64,000 bases of DNA from positions 27,324,948 through 27,388,947 of the forward strand of contig OZ026597.1 of assembly GCA_964020085.1 (NCBI GenBank). The letters are read 5' to 3'. The notes under the pieces are model-generated. The model saw nothing but the letters and a program-made list of their open reading frames with translations, was not told the origin of the DNA and ran no database searches. Within the stretch, counting starts at the first letter, position 1; each line of letters begins with the position of its first letter. A program made the translations under genes and the position numbers. This DNA is from Micromussa lordhowensis (taxonomy: Eukaryota; Cnidaria; Anthozoa; Scleractinia; Lobophylliidae). This document shows, piece by piece, positions 1-12,551 of this stretch.

Positions 1-874
1 ATTATCAGGGATGGCACCAGAACTTAGAGATAAATTCATTACATTTGTCAATCGCTCAATTATTAGACCTATTGTTTCTTTCACAACGTTCACAGTAATT
101 TATAATGTAGTCATAACCTGCAGCAGTCCCAGATTTAAAGTTACTAAAACTTTCTAAGATTCATGCACAGTTGTTGATTGTAGGAAGATAGAATTCACAA
201 AAACTCCACAAAGACAAGAACGGAAGGAATGAGAAGAAGGTGGAATCAATTCACTAAATTAGGTCCAATGAGATATTCACAAAACTGATTAGCGATTCGA
301 GTTGGATCATATATTTCCCTGTCATCAACCTTAAACAACATTAGTACTTGCTTTTTTGTTATTTTAAGTACTTCATTGAGCAGCCTCCAATTAGATTTCA
401 TATTTGATTCACATTCCTGTAATTTTTCTGACTCATTGTTTATACGTTTAGCAGTGTGTAAAGAACAAGTAATGCTTTAAAATAAGATAATTTTATATTT
501 TATGGACTTGAGAAGGCCCTTGGACAACCAAGGCTTCCTCAAAGAACATTTTTTCATTGTGATTGACTGAGAGCAGGCCAATTTGTCATTAATTCTTAAT
601 TTGCACTACAGTGCAAATTAATGTGTGCAAGTTTGCAATTTTCTCAGTTATATAATAAATGATTAATCATATGAGAGCTCGAGCAATTTCAAGAATTTAC
701 CCTTCTTGGGATATTTGAAAATAATTTCAAATTGCATTCGTCTAAAGGCTAGTGCAATTTTGAGAGAATTTTCAAATATCACTTGTAGTGTAAATCCTCA
801 ATTGCACTCACATTCATATGATTACCCATACAAACCATATTGTTTTAAAATAGTGGTTATTGAAACTGACATAC
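1..874. other. Left margin, intron of gene A
   Basis: No exon is recognisable here on either strand. By analogy with gene B a third death-domain exon would follow, and it must lie left of position 1. Confidence 0.4.
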
Positions 875-1174
875 CTGATATCTTATCCAACTTCTTTGCC
901 ACATCAAGCCGTTCTATACCTTCCAAATGTTTCTTTAACTGCATAATGGGCATTCTAGGCTGTGATCGGTAAATGATGTCGATTACATGGCCTGCAGGAT
1001 TTTCTTGTTGATTTGCACAATCAATTTTGATTTGTGTAAGCTTTTTGTGATCAACACCCAGGCAAACTCCAAGTTTTCTCCAGGTTTCTTCTGGTAGAAG
1101 ATCTAACATAATAAGTACTCTTCCTGGGATGTTAAGATCAGATGATTCAAAGAAGTCTGAAACCTTCTTGTCAT
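875..1174 (-). other. Gene A exon 5: death domain 2
   Basis: This is another 300-nt phase 1-1 exon. Its product has TWRKLGVCLGVDHKKL in the W..LG..LG position, then NPAGHVIDIIY, and ends LKKHLEGIERLDVAKKL, a classic death-domain helix 5-6 pattern. It corresponds to gene B exon 6. The donor TCAG|GTATGT shows that transcription continues leftward. Confidence 0.78.
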
Positions 1175-4100
1175 CTATCAAAGATAAGATGTAGGCCAAA
1201 TGTTTAAAATATTTTAAGATGAAATTTAAGAGTGAGAGTTACCTTATTGTTGTCAGTAGAATATATCTACTAGTCATTCAAACCTTTATCTAAATCCTCT
1301 TCACAGACACTTGGAAAATGAAAAGAAGAGGTCACCATTTTGCTAACAAATGCACTGACTGCTTGGCTACTCACTATCTACAACAGAATAGATAGTGAAC
1401 AGTAGTGTAGCCAATAAGGAAATGGCATTCTTGATAGAACACTAGTAGATTTATACTAATATGAGAGTTCAAGAAAAAAAATTAAAACCACTTCAGGACT
1501 GAAGATTCAAAACAAATGCCTGATTAAGTGCTAATGAAATACGTGCTTTAAAAAGATGAAGCACTTTTACCTCTCAGATTGAGACTTTGTATGTAATGCT
1601 CCACATTATTTATTTTCAGATCGCTGAGGTGTTGTTTCAGAGTTCCAATAAGGAGGTCTGGATCAGTTGTGCATAACAGATCAAACAATTTTTCAGACCT
1701 AGAATGTTGTTCCCCTGATTGGCATAATTTTAACTGCAGGTAGTCAGGCACACCATTAAGACTGGCCAAGTGCCTCCAGTTTTGAGTCCCTCTGCAAGAC
1801 AGGTCTAAATGACGGCTAATTACGTCCATCACATAGACTTTGTGTAAGATCGCATTTTCAACCACTGCATCTGAAATGGCAGGAATAGTAATTGAAGTGG
1901 TTAACAAGTCATTTTGTATTGCATGAATTCAATAAAATATAAAAAGGAGAAAAAAGTTAGAAATTTGTAATCAAAAGGTTTAGTAAAAATGGTAAATAAA
2001 GCAGGTGCAATTTGAACTTAGTTTAAAAAATTCTTTGGTTTTCAGGCACTTCTGATAATGATTGGTAGTGCATTCCACACTTTTACTTACACTGCAAAAG
2101 AACAATCATCGATGGTTGCTCTGGATTTAAAACTAGGACAACGCAGAAGATTATCGTTTGGGGTGATTTGGATCAGGATCAGTGATCCAAGATCACTCAG
2201 AAGAAGCTGATGAATCCGTGACCAGAGTGGATTCATCAGTTCCTTTGATGTACCATGATCTGTGTGATCTTGGATCACTGATCTGGATCCAGATCATCCC
2301 AGTGGAACACACACTGAGTTAATATGAAAATGTAGGTGTAAGAGAAATATTAGAGATGATAAAAAATAAAGAACAAATAAAACTGATTTAAAGAATTTCA
2401 AGCTCAATTCTAAATTGGACTGGTAACCAGTGTAACTGGTTACTCTTGTAAATCAATCGGTAACCAGTGTAACTGGTTACTCTTGTAAATCAATCTTGCA
2501 CGAGCATTCTGCACAAACTTTAGCTTCCTTTAACTCACTCTTTATGTTAAGTCAAAACTTTGCCAACAGAGAACTCTCCTTATCTTCACACCTTCCCTAT
2601 AAGTTTTCACTTAGTTCTGGACCTGGTCACACACTAAGATAGTCATTTCCACAAGTGCTCATCCCAATTCCATAGGTGTTGAGTTAACTATGGCAAGGTT
2701 AATTATTTATTGCAAGGTTAATTATTTATTGCAGGATTTGCTACCTGATTTCAGAGGTATTGCTGAAAGTTCACTTTGGCACTTTAACAATCTTCTCTGT
2801 GACCTTGGTGTCATGGATGCTGTCTCGCTATAAGACCTGCCAAGTTGACTTCCTTGTGCCTTATTGGCGTTATTGCTGGAACCATCAGGCAACGCTCTTT
2901 TCCCCAATGCTGTACCTCTTGCAGGCTGTTGTAATTCCCCCTCACTGTGTCTTGTTTCTTCTTTTCCACTACTACTGTTGCTTTCCCTTGTTTGTGGCTC
3001 AATTGAGTAAAATGATGACTCCTGTGGTTGATTACGTATTCGTTCTAGCTCTAAGGATGATACAAATATAGAACATGAGACAGCTGAGTAAAATGATTTT
3101 GTGCTACCATAATAATTATTGTGACTTTACGAATAATAAGCATGGTATGAAATCTTTATTCAATACAGATGAAGTGAGCTCTTAGCAGGTGAAAGAACAT
3201 AACTTTCAAAATGCATAAACCAAAGATTAAAGGCTTCTAGTGTCTACTGAGGACATCAATACGCCATCAAGCAAACAGGTAATGAAAAAAAAGAAAACCA
3301 GAATAAGGGAATCATATTATTGTTGTATCATACTCAAAGATCGGATGACTGACATAATTGAATGAAATCTGGGCAATCAGCTAGGAGATTTTTTAAAAGC
3401 TTGATAAAACTATTTTGATAACAATAATTTGAGGGGGAAAATTAAAAAACAACATTTGTATCTGGCACCAGGTTTGAAATAAATGGTTGTCCACTTGTCT
3501 TGAAGACAATCAATTTTCTTCCCCTAGGGCAATTATGGGTTGTTAAGGGTAACTTAATGTGTGGTGGCATTAAGAATCTTGTTTTTAGAGTATTTACTTT
3601 TAAATATTCATATTGAAACCAGTATTTGCACAATCATACAACATGAAATTCAGATTCATAACAATTCATTTGTCCAGTTATGACCAGCTTATATAACTAA
3701 AAGCAAAAAAGAAACCCCAAACATTTTCTTAGATAGTTTATTAGGGAAGTTAGAGCTGGTAACTGCATTATTCTTCAGGCAGCTAACTAAAATAATGGTT
3801 GCCAGGAACTTCTAGACATAAAAGTAAATTTTGTACCCCTTAGTGGTGCATGTAAAAAACATATTCTTGTTTTGCAATGATGTAGCTAATGAGACTTGTT
3901 ACAAAGTTAATGCAAAACAAAAGAGAACTTAGATTACAGTGGAACCTTGATGTGATGAAGTGCCAAGGGACTGGGGAAATTGGATCATTATATTAAGGGT
4001 TTGTTATAACAAAAACCTCGATATAACGATTTTGTGGAAAACCAACCAAGATGATCGTTATATCAAGGTATAGTTAACAATTGAATTTTTATGTTGCACA

Positions 4101-7100
4101 CAACAGCATTTCTGGATCTGAATGATTACGGTAAATAACATTTTTGCTTTATTGTCCTAATTGAAGCTACAGTACACTGTACAGATCTGTACATAGCAAC
4201 AGCACCGGAAAACTAAACAGGTCAACAAAATTTAACAATTGCAATCGACTTTGACTACAAGAAGCCTTCAAAATAAAGAAGTTAATATTTTTTAATGTGT
4301 CGATAGTGTCAGTGCCTGGATCTATAATGAGCTGTTAAATGTGAAGTTGATCTATTGTTATAGTATTAAAGGATTTTCATCCTTGTTGGTTTGTTTCGTA
4401 TGTTATCTTTTGTCATGTGTTGGCGTTTCTTTGTTATATCAGGGTATACCCGGTATTATACGTTTGCGCTTCTGAATATGGATTTTGTTATATCGAGGTT
4501 TGTTATTTTGAGATTCTGTTCCATACATTTTACTATAACTTTGGTCGGGCTGAAGAATATCATTTGTTATTCCAAAGACTTTGTTATATAGAGGTTAATT
4601 AAATTGAGGTTCCACTATAGTTGATCATTTTTCACAAATTTTTTCATAGTTGCCCTGTTAACCTTAGTTAATAGTAGACATGCATACCATATCTCCTCAC
4701 ACTCAATGTACAGAGAAATTTCTTGGGTAGAATCTTGGGTGTCTTGAACTATTGACAAGGCCAGCAGGCAGAGACAGAGACAGATGCCTGGTGTAGTCCC
4801 AGGGTGTAGTCAAGTAAAAATTAAAACTCAAACTTACCATTATTAACGCCCTCGTCAGGATCTGGATCGTCAAGACCTGACTGTGAACCAGTTTCTAGAT
4901 TGTCAGATGATGGTGAAGACTCACTAGAAGCTCCTGCATTTTCTCTTCTTAACTCCATGAGACCTTTGTTTATAAAGGGTAATTTGTTCTTGTCATTCGG
5001 GTTTCTGTTAACATCTGCATCCGAATCATTTTCTGGCATTTCATGACCATCACTGCCAGAACATTCTTCACTTAGGGATGAACCATCATCTTTGTTTGAA
5101 TCGTCTGTGTTGCACTCAACATGGGTTGGTGGGCAATCACCTGCAAAAGTTTCAACCTCATTCGAATACAACTTCATAAAACTGTAGATTTTATTATACA
5201 CAAGTCCAGCAGACGATACCTTATTTTGATAAATTAATTGCCCTTTTACTTTTATCGGCTTAGTTAGCCTTTTTCATATATCTGGATGACCAAATTATGA
5301 ATTAAACACTTTAACCATCGTCGATAAGCAGTATTTTGAATTACATCCTATTACTTTAAAAGTTGACATAGTTGGATAGGACATCACACCAACTATAAAA
5401 CCAAAAGTAAAATGGGTAAGATAAGCAAAGTTCAAAGTAGAAAAAAACATAAGTTTGTCAAGCTTATGGCAGAAAACAGTTGGAAGAGTTAGAAACAATT
5501 TGTAGTGGATTTATGCTGTTGTACTTCAATGTTTTTTATCTTAATCATTCCTCACCGTACGTACTTAAGCCTATGTACATTTGTCTAAATTGATGGGCTG
5601 AATCAATTTGGTTGTTACAAATTACTGTATGCTTCAGTTTGAAATGTTTTGAAACAACAATTTTTTATGTCACCTTGAACATAGAGCGAATCTCGCATAC
5701 AAAGACATTTTGAGGAAAAAGTCATGATTAAAATTTTGGTATGTTGCATGAACTGCCAAAATAACTGCCCCCAAAAAACTATGTAATGTTTGTTTTGCAT
5801 CCCAAACTCATAAATGTACACATGTATAACATACTGTTTGGAAAATCATTTGCAACATATATTATACAAGCTCCAGGTATGCAAGGCCTCTGCTCTCCTG
5901 TAGCTGCAGCTGCAGTCACTGAACGTTAGTGAATAAACAGTTGGACCTAATTGACCAAAGCTGGTTAAATTAAGTCTTATAAGGGACCTGTCATTTGTTA
6001 CAGGGGGAGGGCTGGTGCAAATGGGGAGAGGGTCATTAAATTTTAAGTAGCTGGACTTTGGGGAGGGCCATACCATGTTTCGTAAACATTCAGCTGTTCA
6101 CTTAAGATAAACATAGGCACGCAAGGCGTGCAAGAGTTATTTTTATGAAGTCTCTGAGCATTCATGGAGCTATTTACAGTAATGATTTGGCTAATTTGGC
6201 AAGTCTTTTTGGTTGTGATGTACAGCAAGAGAGAAACTGGGAATTTATGATACACATGGTAAGATAACTAATCAGTAAGCCATAAAATGCTTGACTGAAC
6301 AAACTACAGTGATCTGACACGTCTCCAGAATAATGTAGATATCATCTTATTTTCTAACAGGCAATTTGAATCGTTCTTTGATACAATCCATACTGTGATT
6401 GGTGTGACACGCACATATGGATAACTCTCTGCCACTCACCGATCTCATAGCCCTTTCAACCCCCAAGAGGAATTTTTGTTCAAAAATACTCAAGAGAACT
6501 TTTTATATTTTATACGAGTCGTAAAGTTTACCCTTATTACACAACAACACTACCTAACTGAAAATAGTAAGAAAGAGGAAAAATAACCTCTCTGATTCAT
6601 TGAAAGTCTGATTTAATTAAATTGCATTTTAATTTGACGCCACGCAGTCTTCAAAGAACATTTGAACAGTTCTCATACTTTTTTTGAAATGAATGTCGTC
6701 AAATAAAACTATAAACTGCTACTGTAGATACGCACAGTTTAGAAATGAAAGCTTCTTTTTTGTTTAGTATCCTGGAAACGATAGCCGACAACTTGTGAGC
6801 TCTAATTGAATTTACTTCCATATGAAAAACAAAAGTGTCAAGTTACCATTTGTAACTAAAAATAGCAAGCATCTTGTGGGAACAGGTGCTGACGATTTGT
6901 TAGCTCTAACTGAATTTACTCCCTTGTTCTTTCAGATTTTCTGTCAGAACCAACTAATCAACTCATATTAAATGTTGAAACAGTATAAATTAATCCAGCT
7001 CACATTATACCCCTCAATGGAGCATCACAATATTTAAAAGGGTAAGTCACCACACTCCTCATTCTCTGTCAAGCTGTCACTATCTTCCCCAGAGAGACTT

Positions 7101-9218
7101 TCATCTGTATCCAGTTCTTCCTCACTTTCTTACATAAAACCTTCTAGATAGTATTGTGCTGTTGTAATGGCTCGTTCTGTCAAGTGACCATTCTTTACCA
7201 TTTTTGTTAGCTACCTGACCTGTCTAAGTGAAAGGCTTGCAAGAGATTCTACATTCACATTGCACTAACATCTGAATTTACGTCTACTGAAAAAAGCTGA
7301 CGAAGCAGTTTAAAATTTTTACTTTCTCAGTGTTGTTTCCTTTTTTTGCTTTTCCTTTTGATCTGTTTCTGTGAACTTTTTCTTGATTTGTTTTTCAACA
7401 GTAACACACCATGAAACATGTCTTTGCATTTATCAAGTTTTTCACTGAGATATTTCAATTCACTCCTTACTCTTTTTTTAGCTTCATCAAGCCTTGTAAT
7501 AACAACTTCATCAAACAATTTAGAATACTCTTCTCCTCATATCAAATTACCAGTTTTTGAGTGAAACAGGGTGTAGAGCTTTAATGTATCTATCCACATG
7601 ATATGTTTTCTAGTAACTCACTAAGCTTCATAATATCTGCCCTCAGTATTAACTGATCTACCCCTGGCCCCAGAGGCTGTTCTTGATTTTTTTTCTGCAT
7701 GAGAGAGTCGCAAAGTGGTGAACACAAAGAGCACTTGGGAAAGCAATTGTTTATAAACTGGGCTCTCTGAGTTGCTGGATGGGGTATCCAGCCAAATTTT
7801 CTTCTGTTGTCAAGGCTTTTGGGCGGCTGAAGGCCTCTGAAATTGAATTGATCCCAACTGCAGTGTCTGCAGACTATGCATGACTGGGTTGGCATCAAGA
7901 CTATGATTGGGTTGACATGCTCAATGATGGGACTAACAAAAAGTAAGAAAGCAGGTGCTGTGTTGGACAAACATGTAAAATACCATCAACTGAGGACTCA
8001 TCCTTTGAGGGAAGATCAATTGACTGAACTGCAAAGACATATATTAAGCAATTTAACAAACTCGGCAATGCAACAGGAATAGTTTGATAGTGACAAGGAG
8101 TTTGTAGAAGCCATTCTTTCATCACAGGATGAGGATCAAGATGAGGATGTGGACTTTGTTTGAGCAGAAATTGGTTCTTCAAGCTCTGAGGAAGAGGAGG
8201 AGAGTGATGAAAACGATTATGATAATTCCTCTCGCGTTGCTACCTGTACAAGATCAGGGAGGAGAGCAAGATTCTTTCTGTTATGATCTCGTTTAATAAT
8301 CCCTGTCATATCTTTTAGCGTGGCGAGGGTCATAACTTTTTTGGGTCATACAAGGGGACAGGTTTTTTCTACAGGAAATTGGCAGAGGGCATAAAAAACC
8401 GTCACCTGGGAAAAAAATTGCACCAGCACTCCCTCCCCCCATCTAATAAAAACTTATTCGCTAATGAAACTTCTACCTTGCATGTTCTCTGCAAAGAACA
8501 GTGGAAGAATCTCATCTTTGTCGCCAAACGCCAATAATCCCACAACGTGCCCACTCTCGTTTAAAATTACCGATCCCCTCGGTTTTTCACTGCAGTGAAA
8601 ATCTTTTAGCGTTCTGATTTCCACTTTGTTGCCATGGTCTTGTAGGAAGTATGACCCGCTTTCACTCCTGCAAAGCAGGTAACAATGAAGTGAAAATTTG
8701 TCGTCTTCAATCGCTGTTTCCGATAGTACGAAACAAAGATCAGCTGCTTGAGACTCTACTTCACTGCATTTCTTATCTTTCTGATGGCAGAGCTGGGAAC
8801 GAGATGTTTTTAATTGATTAGTGCGCCACTTTGACATTTTCTTTTGCTTGTGCAATGTCTCGGTTGGTATGAAGGTTAGCGTGATCGCGTGGCTTTGACT
8901 TGGAGTTGTAATAGGAACCTCGTGGACCATGACACCGTTTAGACTAAACTTTTCACTACTACTCCACCATTTGAGGGGCAGGAAGTCAGCTATCCAAGCT
9001 ATTTTGGAATTCGAATCACGTTGGCTGAAAACGTCACTGGTTGTGACGACAAATGTCCCGTCCTGTCCTTGTGTTTTGGAAGAAGCAAACTCGATTTCCC
9101 AAGGCCATCTTACAACGCATGCACTTCCAGTTGTCACTAGATGATTTCCAGGGACTTGCTTCTTGATTTTGCACATAGAAATATTTATACCGCTGCTTTC
9201 TTGCTTGCTTTGAGCCAT
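875..9218 (-). CDS. Gene A: pseudoprotease-like, multi-death-domain protein (3' end off window)
   Basis: Five coding exons were joined on the minus strand: 9218-8477, 5140-4838, 3083-2745, 1870-1571 and 1174-875. Each has AG/GT borders and every intron is phase 1, giving about 661 residues so far. Residues 1-247 resemble a trypsin-fold domain, 248-461 form an acidic Ser/Asn/Asp-rich linker, and 462-561 and 562-661 are two death-fold domains. The last exon ends at a good donor in an open frame, so at least one more exon lies to the left. The start at 9218 is chosen because it aligns with the start of paralogue gene B: the GS of the first conserved motif falls at residues 31-32 in both. An in-frame ATG at 9380 is the alternative. 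Death domains mediate homotypic assembly in apoptosis and innate immunity, so a signalling scaffold role is inferred. The exact function is unknown. Confidence 0.72.
1256..1459. mobile_element. Short inverted-repeat element (MITE) in gene A intron
   Basis: About 19-bp imperfect inverted ends pair ATATATCTACTAGTCATTC on the left with CACTAGTAGATTTATACTA on the right. The interior matches the elements at 21.8-22.9 kb, including ATCTAAATCCTCTTC and a CTCACTATCTA motif, so this is one dispersed family. Confidence 0.7.
1571..1870 (-). other. Gene A exon 4: death domain 1
   Basis: This 300-nt, phase 1-1 exon encodes about 100 residues with the death-fold pattern: an early ILHKVYVMDVISRHLDL helix, then NWRHLASLNGV (W..LA..L.V), a SEKLFDLL helix and a final LKQHLSDLKINNVEHYI. 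It is collinear with gene B exon 5, which supports homology of the two genes. The acceptor is TTTCAG and the donor AGAG|GTAAAA. Confidence 0.72.
2161..2300. mobile_element. Palindromic element with about 37-bp arms
   Basis: Arm 2161-2196 is repeated inverted at 2264-2300, built on GTGATCCAAGATCAC and GGATCAGGATC motifs. The interior carries a second small inverted pair (TGATGAATCC / GGATTCATCA). It is probably a fold-back MITE. Confidence 0.65.
2422..2495. repeat. 37-bp unit repeated twice, each with a hairpin
   Basis: Two adjacent identical 37-bp units each contain GTAACCAGT and its inverse ACTGGTTAC separated by 1-2 bases. Confidence 0.85.
2745..5140 (-). other. Gene A exons 2-3: acidic low-complexity linker
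   Basis: Exon 5140-4838 encodes about 100 residues rich in Ser, Asp, Glu, Asn and Pro, for example a run of DDSNKDDGSSLSEE type. Exon 3083-2745 encodes about 113 residues rich in Ser, Gln and Arg, with an RSYSET motif near its end. Both have phase 1 borders. The stretch looks disordered and probably tethers the N-terminal domain to the death domains. Confidence 0.6.
3937..4617. mobile_element. TA-flanked MITE with CAGTGGAACCT ends
   Basis: The left end CAGTGGAACCTTGATGTGAT and the right end AAATTGAGGTTCCACTA are inverted and both are flanked by TA. The interior repeats GTTATATCGAGGTT-type motifs. TA flanks and this terminus fit non-autonomous Tc1/mariner-pogo type elements. It lies in the gene A intron between exons 2 and 3. 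Confidence 0.7.
5141..8476. other. Large gene A intron
   Basis: The phase-1 join of exon 1 to exon 2 needs no extra exon. The interval has small inverted repeats and the degenerate coding remnants listed at 7327-8290. No splice-bordered exon was found. Confidence 0.5.
7327..8290. pseudogene. Unidentified decayed coding remnants
   Basis: On the minus strand, 7970-7590 is open and rich in Cys pairs (CIVCRHC, CFPKCSLCSPLC), and 7518-7327 is a basic helix-like reading frame. On the plus strand, 7876-8280 reads as one frame broken by two stops, ending in an acidic SSSSEEEEESDEND tract and TRSGRRAR. The pattern suggests a dead transposon-borne gene. I do not recognise the family, and the coding strand is uncertain. 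Confidence 0.3.
8477..9218 (-). other. Gene A exon 1: degenerate trypsin-like domain
   Basis: This exon encodes residues 1-247. It opens with a TGSACVV strand at about residue 30 and a VVTTSDVF strand at 57-64, where active proteases have a TAAH-type motif; the His position is Asp. Near the end, KPRGSVILNESGHVVGLL (212-229) has the form of the strand pair around the catalytic serine (GDSGGPVFN..G.VVG), with Arg in place of Ser by my alignment. The fold assignment is by motif pattern only. The donor is CAAG|GTAGAA. Confidence 0.5.
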
Positions 9219-10400
9219 GTTATTCTTCGGGTAACTAGATGGCCTCAATGGCGCAACCGGAAAGAGGCACTTCCTTCTTCCGGGTGGGCGTGTTTGAACG
9301 ATAAGGAGAGCCTGGAGACGAGACAACCTCTGTGAAAGATATTTCTTTTCACCGGTAGTTACTTGCGAAATGATTGACATCAGTTTAGTTGTAATAAAGT
9401 TCCCGGATTTTGAAAAAAAGAGCGCTTACGCCATTAAAAAGTTGTTGTGTGGTTTATTTTGCCTCAGAAAAATTTTGGGAAAATTTCGGAAATCTTTGGA
9501 GTTTTTTTAGAACCCAAGGAGGAACAATGGCGATGTTCATGAAAAATTGTATTTGAAATTATATATATGAAAAAATACAAGATTCAAGACCCTTAAACAC
9601 TTATTAAAAACATTTTGAAACGATCTTGCCGAATTAACCTCTAGGTAAGTGTGCGAAATTTAAGGAAAGTACACAGTGGTATATTTTACGTAGCAATGGC
9701 CATAGCAACGGCTGTTTACAGTAAGAACATGACCGAAAATATAGATTAGTTTTGACATATACGAACGATACTTTCTAGTTTAGCTGTAAAGAGACGCACA
9801 ACTCGATTGGTAAAAGCTTTGCCTGATTTACCATCACAGGCTCATTCATTTCCCTTATGAATAGGAACATTTCCTACAACTGCGGTAACCTTACAAAATA
9901 GAACAACCATTACACCCCCGGAGATCCAATCTGTACCCCCCCCCCCCCCCTGCAATGTTTGGCTTGTTAAATGTTTAATCTATTATGTAAGAAACTTAAA
10001 GTGCATTTTTCTCAAAGGTCTACTTTTGTGCCAACTGACTTTGTTCAATGGGTTTGGTCCAAAATAAGGTTATTTCCAAATGAAGCCTGTAGAAAGCACA
10101 GAAAACAAGAAACTGTCAAAACTTATTTAAACGGCTTAGGGTAAGTTTATTGCATAGAACGAAACAGAAACTTACAAGATATGCTTGTTTGAAAATCAAA
10201 TCTTGTGTTGTAAAAGAACAGGAACTGTTGGCGTCAATGCTATAAAATAAAACCTCAAAAGGCTGTAGCCGGTTGCCATAGCAACCATTTTATATAAAAC
10301 CTTCAAAATTTTATTATCTCTTCATGAGTGCAATTGCACGCAATTGATCTTTCTTCGCCACATTTAAACATTTCATTCCACTTTGTTTTTTGGTGGTCTT
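9219..10400. other. Upstream flank of gene A
   Basis: No coding signal is seen. A poly-C run lies at about 9938-9951. The promoter of gene A should lie at the left side of this interval. Confidence 0.35.
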
Positions 10401-10429
10401 TAGAAATATAACATTTGTATGTATTTTGT

Positions 10430-12510
10430 TTAGGAGAATGACATACCAACACTGAACATGCTGAAGAAGAAACTTGGAGCTGGACAAACAGAAGAAGAGA
10501 AGACGGCGCCAGAAAATCTTAGTAAGCGCAGAGACCGGCATAATTGTCAAAGCGGCCGACAAATGTGTCGCTATGGTTGTTTCGCGGGCGACCTCTACCA
10601 AAAAAAAAGCAACTTCCTGACACCTCTTTTTATGCTAAATTCGATAAAGATCTCACTTCCAATAACCAACAAATTGTCAAGAGCACTATTAAAGACCTTA
10701 TAGTCAAACAAGAATTGCCGGCTACTGCTACCAATCTCATCATTACCACTCCTAGAACCCCGTGTATTTACTTTTTACCTAAAATTCACAAACCTAACAA
10801 CCCAGGTCGACGTATCGTCTCTGCCTGTAGTTGCCCTACCGAACTCATTTCCTGCTATTGAAACAAAATTATGGCACCTGTCGTCAGATCTTTACCGTCA
10901 CACGTTAAAGACAGTCAACACGCACTTTGAAGTTTTCGCGATTTCAATTTCCTGGGCGAAGACAAACTTATCTCTTTACACCGTCATCCCTAATGGCGAA
11001 GGTCTTCAGCTCTCAAGCATTTTTTTGATTTACGCACTGTTAAGGAACCGAGCTCGGAAACACTACTCCGCCTGGCTGAACTAGTGTTAACACTCACGGA
11101 CAATTACTATAAACAAATCAATGGCGTGGCCATGGGTACCAAAATGGGACCCAGCTACGCCAATCTTTTCGTAGGCTACATTGAACACCAATTTTTCAAT
11201 CAATACAACGGCCCCAAACCTGAACTCTACCGTCGCTACATTGACGACTGTATCGGTGCTACTTCTTCAACCAGAGAGGAACTCAATCAATTTATAACTG
11301 CTGTCAATTTGTTTCATCCAGCTCTTAAATATACCTGGGAAATTTCCGATACTTCTTTAGCATTTCTGGATATCTCAGTTTCTATCTAAGGCAATGGTTT
11401 ATGTACCAGTGTGCACTACAAACACACAGATTCTCATAGTTATTTGTTGTATTCATCTTCACATCCATCACTTGTCAAGAATTCCATTCCTTATTCTCAG
11501 TTTCTTAGACTTCGTCGTCTTTGTTGTGATGACCCTGATTTTCCCTAAAATCACAGGAAATGTGCGATTTCTTCGACAAACGTGGCTATCCTGCTTCTGC
11601 CATCATCGCGCCCAACAATGATCCGTGGCCAGTCAGCACTACAAACGTCACAGAAGGAAAATAATGATAGAATTCCATTCACGCTCACATTTCACGCTCA
11701 CATTTCACTCTCACAACCACGCAGTAAAATCCCGGCATCATTCAAAAAAACTATAAATTACTTCAAAATGATCCCGATACTAGTAGAATCTTTTCGCAAC
11801 CTCCATTAATTTCATTCAAACGCGACAAAAAGGTAGGTAACTTTTTAGTCTGAAGTTTATTCCAAACAAGTGATCAACCCGGAACTTTTAAATGCGCACG
11901 CGCACGATGCAAAACTTGTCCTTTCATTCGCAACGTTGAGAAAAAACATCGGGACCAAGCGATCCATCAAGATCACTGATCATTTACTGTTTACATTTAC
12001 TAATGTCATCTACTGCATAACTTGCACTCTTTGCAAAAAGTTATATATCGGCGAAACAGGGAGACAACCAGGCGACCGATTAGGAGAACACCTTCGTGAC
12101 GTAGAGAAAGACGACAAAAACGCATCTAAACCGGTCGCGAGACACTTTAATCTCCCCGATCATTCTAAACAACATATGGCAGTCTGCGGCCTTTCCCTAC
12201 TTTAAGGAAGCCCGGAAAGCCGTAAAACTCTAGAACAAAAATGTAGTTTTCAAATCGGCACTCTTAATCCTCACGGTATCAACGAACGCTTTTCATTCAA
12301 CTAATTTACTCTGTTGTTTTTGCACGTTACCATTCACCGACCAATAGCATAGCTCCATCTTTCTGTATACAAACCCACTGACGACCCACAATTCCTCGAT
12401 CTCTCCGACGAAGGGCTAACGTTCGAAACGTCAGCTTCCGAATCTCTTTACGGTGACAATTCACATTATCAACTCGGTTGATAAAACCAAATTACCTTGT
12501 AATACTCCCA

Positions 12511-12540
<30 letters not shown>
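10430..12540 (+). mobile_element. Decayed Penelope-like retroelement (RT + GIY-YIG)
   Basis: Coding pieces in shifting frames form one retroelement. At 10544-10861 is an N-terminal RT part with LPKIHKPNNPGRRIVSAC. At 11084-11389 is the RT core with GTKMGPSYANLFVG and the catalytic box YRRYIDDCIG (YIDD at about 11237). At 11870-12205 is a GIY-YIG endonuclease with VIYCITC, KLYIGETGR and a Cys pair. RT linked to a C-terminal GIY-YIG nuclease is the hallmark of Penelope-like elements, whose RT is related to telomerase. Several frameshifts and stops separate the parts, so the copy is inactive. The 3' flank carries a hammerhead-like motif. Confidence 0.85.
12405..12435 (+). ncRNA. Hammerhead-ribozyme-like motif of the Penelope element
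   Basis: The sequence reads CCGACGA, then a short hairpin GGGC-TAAC-GTTC, then GAAAC and GTC. This follows the order of the hammerhead core (CUGANGA, stem II, GAAA, stem III, NUH) with one change in the first box. Penelope-like elements are known to carry such ribozymes. The stem III part is a minimal ACGT palindrome. Stem I is not evident, so activity is doubtful. Confidence 0.4.

Positions 12541-12551
<11 letters not shown>

Noticed and set aside
8454..9380. Active protease encoded by gene A exon 1
   Set aside because: The His and Ser positions are replaced, so catalysis by the usual triad is not expected.
10314..10601. Minus-strand open frame over the Penelope element
   Set aside because: It is a shadow of the plus-strand element and has no domain or splice support.
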